Assembly (NCBI GenBank): GCA_003221695.1
Contig: QHSX01000048.1
Span: 1-64,000, forward strand
Source: Candidatus Rokuibacteriota bacterium
GTDB lineage: Bacteria > Methylomirabilota > Methylomirabilia > Rokubacteriales > CSP1-6
Length of the DNA: 64,000 bases
Reading direction: 5' to 3'
Position numbers and translations under genes: made by a program. The number at the start of each line of letters is the position of its first letter. Positions within the stretch are counted from its first letter, which is position 1. The notes below the pieces were generated by a model that saw only the letters and a list, made by a program, of their open reading frames with translations, searched no databases and was not told the origin of the DNA. Positions 59,691-64,000 of this stretch are shown in pieces.

Positions 59691-59999
59691 CTACTCGATC
59701 ACCCGATCCGCCCTGATCAGAATGCTATGCGGGATCGTCAACCCAAGCGCCCTGGCGGTCTTGAGATTAACCACCAGCTCAAACTTTGTCGGCTGCTCGT
59801 TCCCTCCCGGCCGCGCCAGGCTGGCGACGAATCCGGCTCCTACCGGGTCTATGCCGCTGAACGCCATGACGACAGGGATCGTCCGTGTGGCATCCTTGGT
59901 GGCCCTGATGGCGGGCGGACTCACGGCGACGATGACGTCCGCGTTGAGGCGCACCAAATCGGCGGCGAGGCCGGGCACGCGCTCGGTTGAGGATGGTTG
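59691..59999 (-). pseudogene. ABC substrate-binding protein remnant with internal deletion
   Basis: The frame reads [47 protein letters not shown] and then immediately [23 protein letters not shown]. These are the first third and the very C-terminus of the COG2984-type ABC substrate-binding family. The middle of about 170-200 residues is missing but the join stays in frame. The N-terminal signal region is also absent (a TAG lies upstream). I regard it as a decayed gene. COG2984 genes are highly multiplied in many soil bacteria. Confidence 0.7.
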
Positions 60000-60135
60000 G
60001 CGAGGAGTCTAGCCGAACGCCACCACGCGCACCAGCGCCCGGACCTGGACGAGCACCGTTGCGTCGCGCCGGCAGAGCCGGCGGCGGCTTTCTTTCCCGC
60101 GCCCGACACCTTATGCTCTCGGCGGAGGCCAACCC

Positions 60136-61674
60136 ATGGAAGAGATGAGCGTCTCCCCCGGACCCCCCGTATCCGCGAAGCGCGGAGTGAGCGCCCCCGG
60201 CTCAGGCCCGAGAGACCTGCGCGACTGGATCGCGCGCATCGAGGCGATCGGCCAGCTCAAGCGGATCACCGAGGAGGTGGGCCGTGACGAGGAGATGGGC
60301 GCGATCACCTACATGGCCCACCAGGAGATCGGCGCGCCCGCCCTCCTCTTCGAGCGGATCAAGGGATCGCCCAAGGGCTTCCGCTCGCTCTGGAACCCTC
60401 TGGGCTCGAGCGTGGACCGGTTCGCCCTCGCCATCGGCGAGCCCGCGGGGCTGCCCGTGATGGAGCTGATCCACCGGTGCAAGACCAAGTTCGCCAACCC
60501 GATCCCGCCCGTGGTCGTGGAGGGCGAGGGCTCGCCCGTGAACGAGAACCACCTGCGCGACGACAAGGTGGACATCCGCGACTTCCCCGCCGCGCGCCAC
60601 TGGCCCAGGGACGGCGGCGAGTACATCGGCACCTGCGATGCGATCATCACGCGCGATCCGGACGGCGGCTGGCTGAACGTGGGGTGCTACCGTCAGATGG
60701 TCCAGGGGAAGCAGGAGGTCGGGCTGTACCTCTCGCCGGGCAAGGACGCGCGCCTGCACATCGAGCGGTACTGGAGCCGAAACGAGCCCTGCGAGGTCGT
60801 CTGCTGCTGGGGCATCGACCCCGCGCTCTTCATCGCGGCTTCGCAAACCTTCCCCAAGACCGTCTCGGAGCTCGACTTCGTCGGCGGCATGCTGGGTCGG
60901 CCCGTCGAGCTGGTGAAGGGCGACGCGACGAGCCTCTACTATCCCGCGCGTGCGGAGATCGTGGTGGAGGGAGTCATCCCTCCCAACTCACAGAAGCTCG
61001 AGGGGCCCTTCGGCGAGTTCACCGGCTACTACGGCCGGCCCGAGGACTACGCCTTCCTCATGCAGATCAAGGCCGTGCACCACCGTGACAACCCCATCCT
61101 CACACACGCCCTCATGGCCGATTACCCAGCGAACGAGGTCGCGCTCCTCTACTCTATCGCGCGCTCGGCCCGTGTCTGGAACGACCTCGACCGGGTCGGC
61201 GTCCCCGGCATCAAGGGCGTCTACGCCCATCCCGCGGCCGCCGGTGGCTTCGCGATGACGATCGTCTCGCTCGAGCAGCGGTACGCCGGCCACGCGCCGC
61301 AGGCGCTGGCGCTCGCCGGGCAGGTGCCGGGCGGGGCGTACTTCTCCAAATGGATCATCGCCGTGGACGACGACGTGGATCCCTCCAACATCAACCAGGT
61401 CCTGTGGGCGATGTCCACGCGGTGCAACCCCGCCGAGGACATCGACATCCTGCGCCAGACGTGGTCCACGTGGCTCGACCCCACCCAGAACCCGCCCGAG
61501 GAGCGGCCCTATGGCTCCAAGGCGCTGATCAACGCCTGCATGGAGCACCGCTACCTCAAGCAGTTCTCCAGGCGCACCAGGCTTCGCCGCTCGGTGTACG
61601 AGTCCGTCGCCGCGCGCTGGAGGCAGCTCGGCTTCGACGGAGCCCCCCCGAAGCCGTGGGCGCTCGACGACTAG
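60136..61674 (+). CDS. UbiD-family (de)carboxylase
   Basis: A 512-residue prenylated-FMN-dependent decarboxylase of the UbiD family. The catalytic Glu-Arg-Glu network is suggested by YPARAEIVVEG and EGPFGEFTGYYG. Metal and prFMN contacts are in NENHLRDDK-like and FSKWIIAVDDDVDPSN segments. Such enzymes act on aromatic or alpha,beta-unsaturated acids, in ubiquinone synthesis or in degradation. No UbiX (prFMN synthase) is in the window. It lies 4 bp before a TAXI binding protein and a TRAP permease, suggesting that the imported solute is an unsaturated or aromatic acid. Confidence 0.9.
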   Translation: MEEMSVSPGPPVSAKRGVSAPGSGPRDLRDWIARIEAIGQLKRITEEVGRDEEMGAITYMAHQEIGAPALLFERIKGSPKGFRSLWNPLGSSVDRFALAIGEPAGLPVMELIHRCKTKFANPIPPVVVEGEGSPVNENHLRDDKVDIRDFPAARHWPRDGGEYIGTCDAIITRDPDGGWLNVGCYRQMVQGKQEVGLYLSPGKDARLHIERYWSRNEPCEVVCCWGIDPALFIAASQTFPKTVSELDFVGGMLGRPVELVKGDATSLYYPARAEIVVEGVIPPNSQKLEGPFGEFTGYYGRPEDYAFLMQIKAVHHRDNPILTHALMADYPANEVALLYSIARSARVWNDLDRVGVPGIKGVYAHPAAAGGFAMTIVSLEQRYAGHAPQALALAGQVPGGAYFSKWIIAVDDDVDPSNINQVLWAMSTRCNPAEDIDILRQTWSTWLDPTQNPPEERPYGSKALINACMEHRYLKQFSRRTRLRRSVYESVAARWRQLGFDGAPPKPWALDD

Positions 61675-61678
61675 GCTC

Positions 61679-62701
61679 ATGCTCTCGGTCGGCCTGCTCG
61701 TGACCGCCGTTGCCGGCCTGCTCGTGACCGCCGTCGCTGCAGATGCGCAGCTCCCTCGAGAGGTCACGCTCGCCACCAATCCGCCCGGGACCAGCTATTA
61801 CGCCGTCGCCAGCGGGCTGGCCAAGGTCGTCAGTGGCGCCGCCGGGTTTCAGATGGTCGTCCAGCCGTACACCGGCACCAGCACGATGCTGCCCCTCCTC
61901 AACACGGGCGAGGTGGACTTCGGCCTGGTCAACGCCGTCGACATGGGGCTCTCCTACCGCGGGCCCGACTTCAAGATCGGCGGCCGCAACCCCTTCCCCC
62001 ACGCTCCGAACCTGAGACTGGTCATGCGCGGCTCGCCGCTGCTGGTCGGGCTGCTGGTGCGCAAGGACTCGCCCATCCGGAGCGTCCACGACGTCAAGGG
62101 CAAGCGCATGACCGGCGAGTACCCCGCGCACCTCGCCGTCTGGTACAACATGCTCGGTCACCTCTCGAGCGCCGGCCTTGCCTGGCAGGACGTCAGGGTC
62201 GTTCCCGTCCCGGCGGTCAACGACGGCGTGGACGCGCTCGTGCAAGGACGGGCCGACGTCACCGAACACGCGCTGGGCTCGGCCAAGGTCAAAGAGGCCG
62301 ATTCCGCCGTCGGCGTGCGCCACGTTTCCATCGACTGCTCGCCGGAGGGCGAGAGGCGGCTTCGGGCGGCGGTGCCGGGCTACTATCCGCGCTGGGTGAA
62401 GGCCGGCTCGGCGACCGCGATCGCCGAGGACACGTGCTTCATCGCCTACGACAGCTACCTGGCCGCCAGCAGGAGCCTCCCCGACCCGGTCGTCGAAGCC
62501 GCGCTCAAGGCGCTCTGGGACAACGAGAGCCAGCTCGGGCCGATCCATCCGATGCTCCGAGAGTGGACCCGGGATCGGGCGGTCGGCCCCGACGTGACGA
62601 TCCCGTATCACCCCGCCGCGGTCCGTTTCTACAAGGAGCGAGGCGTCTGGAGACCCGAGCTGGACCAGCTCCAGCAGAAGCTCCTCTCGGTCGCGCCGTA
62701 G
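61679..62701 (+). CDS. TAXI-family TRAP transporter solute-binding protein
   Basis: A 340-residue periplasmic protein of the TAXI (TRAP-associated extracytoplasmic immunogenic) family. It has a signal peptide ending near AADAQ, then LATNPPGTSYYAVASGLAKVV, the family opening, and GTSTMLPLLNTGEVDFGLVNA. The signal peptide has an exact 8-residue duplication (GLLVTAVA twice). It delivers a solute to the TRAP permease downstream (4 bp). The ligand is probably an organic acid, given the preceding UbiD gene. Confidence 0.9.
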   Translation: MLSVGLLVTAVAGLLVTAVAADAQLPREVTLATNPPGTSYYAVASGLAKVVSGAAGFQMVVQPYTGTSTMLPLLNTGEVDFGLVNAVDMGLSYRGPDFKIGGRNPFPHAPNLRLVMRGSPLLVGLLVRKDSPIRSVHDVKGKRMTGEYPAHLAVWYNMLGHLSSAGLAWQDVRVVPVPAVNDGVDALVQGRADVTEHALGSAKVKEADSAVGVRHVSIDCSPEGERRLRAAVPGYYPRWVKAGSATAIAEDTCFIAYDSYLAASRSLPDPVVEAALKALWDNESQLGPIHPMLREWTRDRAVGPDVTIPYHPAAVRFYKERGVWRPELDQLQQKLLSVAP

Positions 62702-62705
62702 CGCG

Positions 62706-64000
62706 ATGACCGAGGTCATCGCCAAATTCCGGCAGCTCGGCGGCGCCGCACGCGTGATCGAGCGCGTGCTCCTCGTCCTCCTCGCGGCGGCCGGCTCGCT
62801 CTGGGCCACCCAGGTCCATCACTCTCTCCCGTTCGCGTTCTTCAACGAGCAGTACCTCGGCCTCTTCCTGGCGCTCGGGCTCGCTCCCGTGTTCCTCGTC
62901 GTCCGGGCGACACCGCGCGCGCCCATGGATCGCGTGCCATGGTACGACTGGCTCGGCTGCGCGGGAGCGCTCGCGGTCGGCGGCTACGTGACGGTCCTCT
63001 ACCCGAGCATCGCCTACTCGCTCAGCGCGCTCTCCTGGGACCGGCTCCTCCTGGGCGGCCTCACGATCGTGCTGGTTCTCGAGGCCGTCCGGCGCCTCGC
63101 CGGTTGGGCGCTCATGTGGATCGCCGTGGGGTGCATCCTCTACGCGAAGTTCGCCTGGCTCCTGCCCGGCATCCTCTACGCCAAGGGCGCGAGCTGGGAG
63201 CGTATCGCCGTCTATCTCTATCTCGACACCAACGGGATCCTCGGCGTCCCGCTCGCGGTCACCGCGACGATCGTCGTCGCGTACATCTTCTTCGGCCAGG
63301 CCCTCTCCGCGGTCGGCGGCGACAAGTTCCTCACCGACCTCGCGATGGCGGCGGCGGGCCGCTACCGAGGCGGTCCCGCCAAGATGGCGGTCGTCTCCTC
63401 GAGCCTCTACGGGATGGTCTCGGGGAGCGCGGTCGCGAACGTCGTCGTCGACGGCGCGATCACGATCCCGATGATGAAGCGGTCGGGCTATCCGGCGCAC
63501 CTCGCCGCCGCGATCGAGGCGGTCTCCTCGAACGGCGGTCAGATCATGCCGCCCGTCATGGGTGCGGCGGCGTTCCTCATCGCCGAGTACCTGGCGATCC
63601 CGTACGGCGAGGTCGCGCTCGCCGCGGCGATTCCCGCCTGCCTCTACTACCTCGCCCTCTTCGTCCAGGTGGATCTGGAGGCCGCCAAGAACGGGATCGT
63701 GGGGCTGCCCCGTGCCGAGCTCCCGAAGTTCCGCAACGTGATCCGCCGGGGCTGGGTCTTCCTGGTCCCCCTCCTCGTGCTCCTCTACACGCTCATGATC
63801 GAGAGCTGGGCGGCGGGCCAGGCCGGGATGCTCGCGGTCGCGACGACGTTCGTCGTCGGCGCCCTCCAGAAGGAGACCCGTCCGACCTGGCGCGGCGTCC
63901 TCGTGGCGCTCGAGGGCACCGGGCGGACCATGCTCGACCTCGTGGCGATCACGACCCTGGCGGGGATCGTCATCGGCGCGTTCCAGCTCTCCGGCCTCAC
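62706..64000 (+). CDS. TRAP transporter fused permease (4TM/12TM), 3' end outside window
   Basis: The first 431 residues of a fused DctQ-DctM permease as used with TAXI proteins. An N-terminal four-helix DctQ-like part (about residues 1-160) is followed by the DctM domain with VSSSLYGMVSGSAVANVV and AIEAVSSNGGQIMPPVMGAAAF, the Na+-site signatures. The reading frame is open at base 64000. It imports the substrate captured by the TAXI protein using a sodium gradient. No ORF conflict exists on the other strand. Confidence 0.92.
   Translation, partial: MTEVIAKFRQLGGAARVIERVLLVLLAAAGSLWATQVHHSLPFAFFNEQYLGLFLALGLAPVFLVVRATPRAPMDRVPWYDWLGCAGALAVGGYVTVLYPSIAYSLSALSWDRLLLGGLTIVLVLEAVRRLAGWALMWIAVGCILYAKFAWLLPGILYAKGASWERIAVYLYLDTNGILGVPLAVTATIVVAYIFFGQALSAVGGDKFLTDLAMAAAGRYRGGPAKMAVVSSSLYGMVSGSAVANVVVDGAITIPMMKRSGYPAHLAAAIEAVSSNGGQIMPPVMGAAAFLIAEYLAIPYGEVALAAAIPACLYYLALFVQVDLEAAKNGIVGLPRAELPKFRNVIRRGWVFLVPLLVLLYTLMIESWAAGQAGMLAVATTFVVGALQKETRPTWRGVLVALEGTGRTMLDLVAITTLAGIVIGAFQLSGL

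Noticed and set aside
4085-64000. Many long frames opposite real genes (for example opposite 5860-7158, 7064-8530 and 9859-11613)
   Set aside because: They are Arg/Ala/Gly-rich shadow frames without domains, starts or ribosome sites, mirroring the codon bias of genes on the other strand.
1-64000. CRISPR arrays, insertion sequences, tRNA or rRNA genes
   Set aside because: No spaced direct repeats, transposase motifs or cloverleaf/rRNA signatures were seen. The only tandem array (56581-56712) has no unique spacers.

Overview
This is a gene-dense, visibly high-G+C bacterial chromosome segment with third positions strongly G/C. No rRNA, tRNA, CRISPR array or intact mobile element was found. The gene mix points to an uncultivated, largely aerobic soil or sediment lineage of the Rokubacteria/Methylomirabilota kind: UbiD decarboxylase, TAXI-type TRAP transporter, many SDRs, two TldD/TldE pairs, glycine-oxidase thiamine synthesis and a GctA/B-like CoA-transferase. 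That placement is inference from gene content only. TGA is an ordinary stop here, since many genes end in ATGA or GTGA overlaps.

Layout. 1-3.1 kb: end of a chromate transporter, an MFS exporter and a Rieske protein. 3.3-4.0 kb: a decayed tyrosine recombinase. 4.1-7.0 kb (minus): zinc-ribbon threonine synthase, MoaD/ThiS sulfur carrier, NIL-domain protein and aminotransferase, probably a sulfur amino-acid unit. 7.1-12.1 kb (minus): PhoD phosphatase, SDR, YihY/BrkB membrane protein, a catalytically dead HtrA-PDZ protein and a dienelactone-hydrolase-like lipoprotein. 12.1-15.0 kb: a DsbA/FrnE-family gene with an in-frame TGA in its active site (UPWC), then a family B DNA polymerase. 15.2-18.6 kb (minus): SPL-like radical SAM enzyme, RRM protein, atypical SDR, DUF309 and RDD proteins. 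18.6-24.8 kb: MoeA, a first TldD/TldE pair and a split transketolase.

24.8-29.4 kb (minus) is an exopolysaccharide operon (GT2 synthase, SGNH hydrolase, polysaccharide deacetylase). A sigma-54-like promoter and a cyclic-di-GMP-I riboswitch precede it. 29.4-31.8 kb: RraA-like protein and an ABC-2 exporter. 31.8-33.8 kb: small Rieske ferredoxin and a two-subunit CoA-transferase whose alpha subunit is also interrupted by one in-frame TGA followed by a SECIS-like hairpin. 33.8-38.6 kb (minus): a translationally coupled lipid-sugar transfer cluster. 38.6-41.0 kb: CinA-like protein, FabL-like enoyl reductase and UppP. 41.0-48.2 kb (minus): amidohydrolase, TatD, a second TldE/TldD pair, a BtuF-like protein and an M20 peptidase. 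48.4-52.1 kb: a truncated sensor kinase and a TPP-riboswitch-controlled thiSGEO operon. 52.1-59.7 kb: acyl-CoA synthetase, retropepsin remnant, DUF255 protein, YgfZ, a short MutY with a separate MutT, and an Asp/Glu racemase. 59.7-64 kb: an ABC substrate-binding remnant, UbiD, a TAXI binding protein and a TRAP permease running off the window.

The main results are as follows. (1) There are two selenoprotein candidates. Each has a compact hairpin whose apical loop starts 21-22 nt after the TGA with a G in the first two loop bases. (2) A sigma-54 plus c-di-GMP riboswitch controls an exopolysaccharide operon. (3) A recurrent promoter layout places a TAnnnT box 6-8 nt before an ATG or GTG, often in divergent pairs, implying widespread leaderless transcription.
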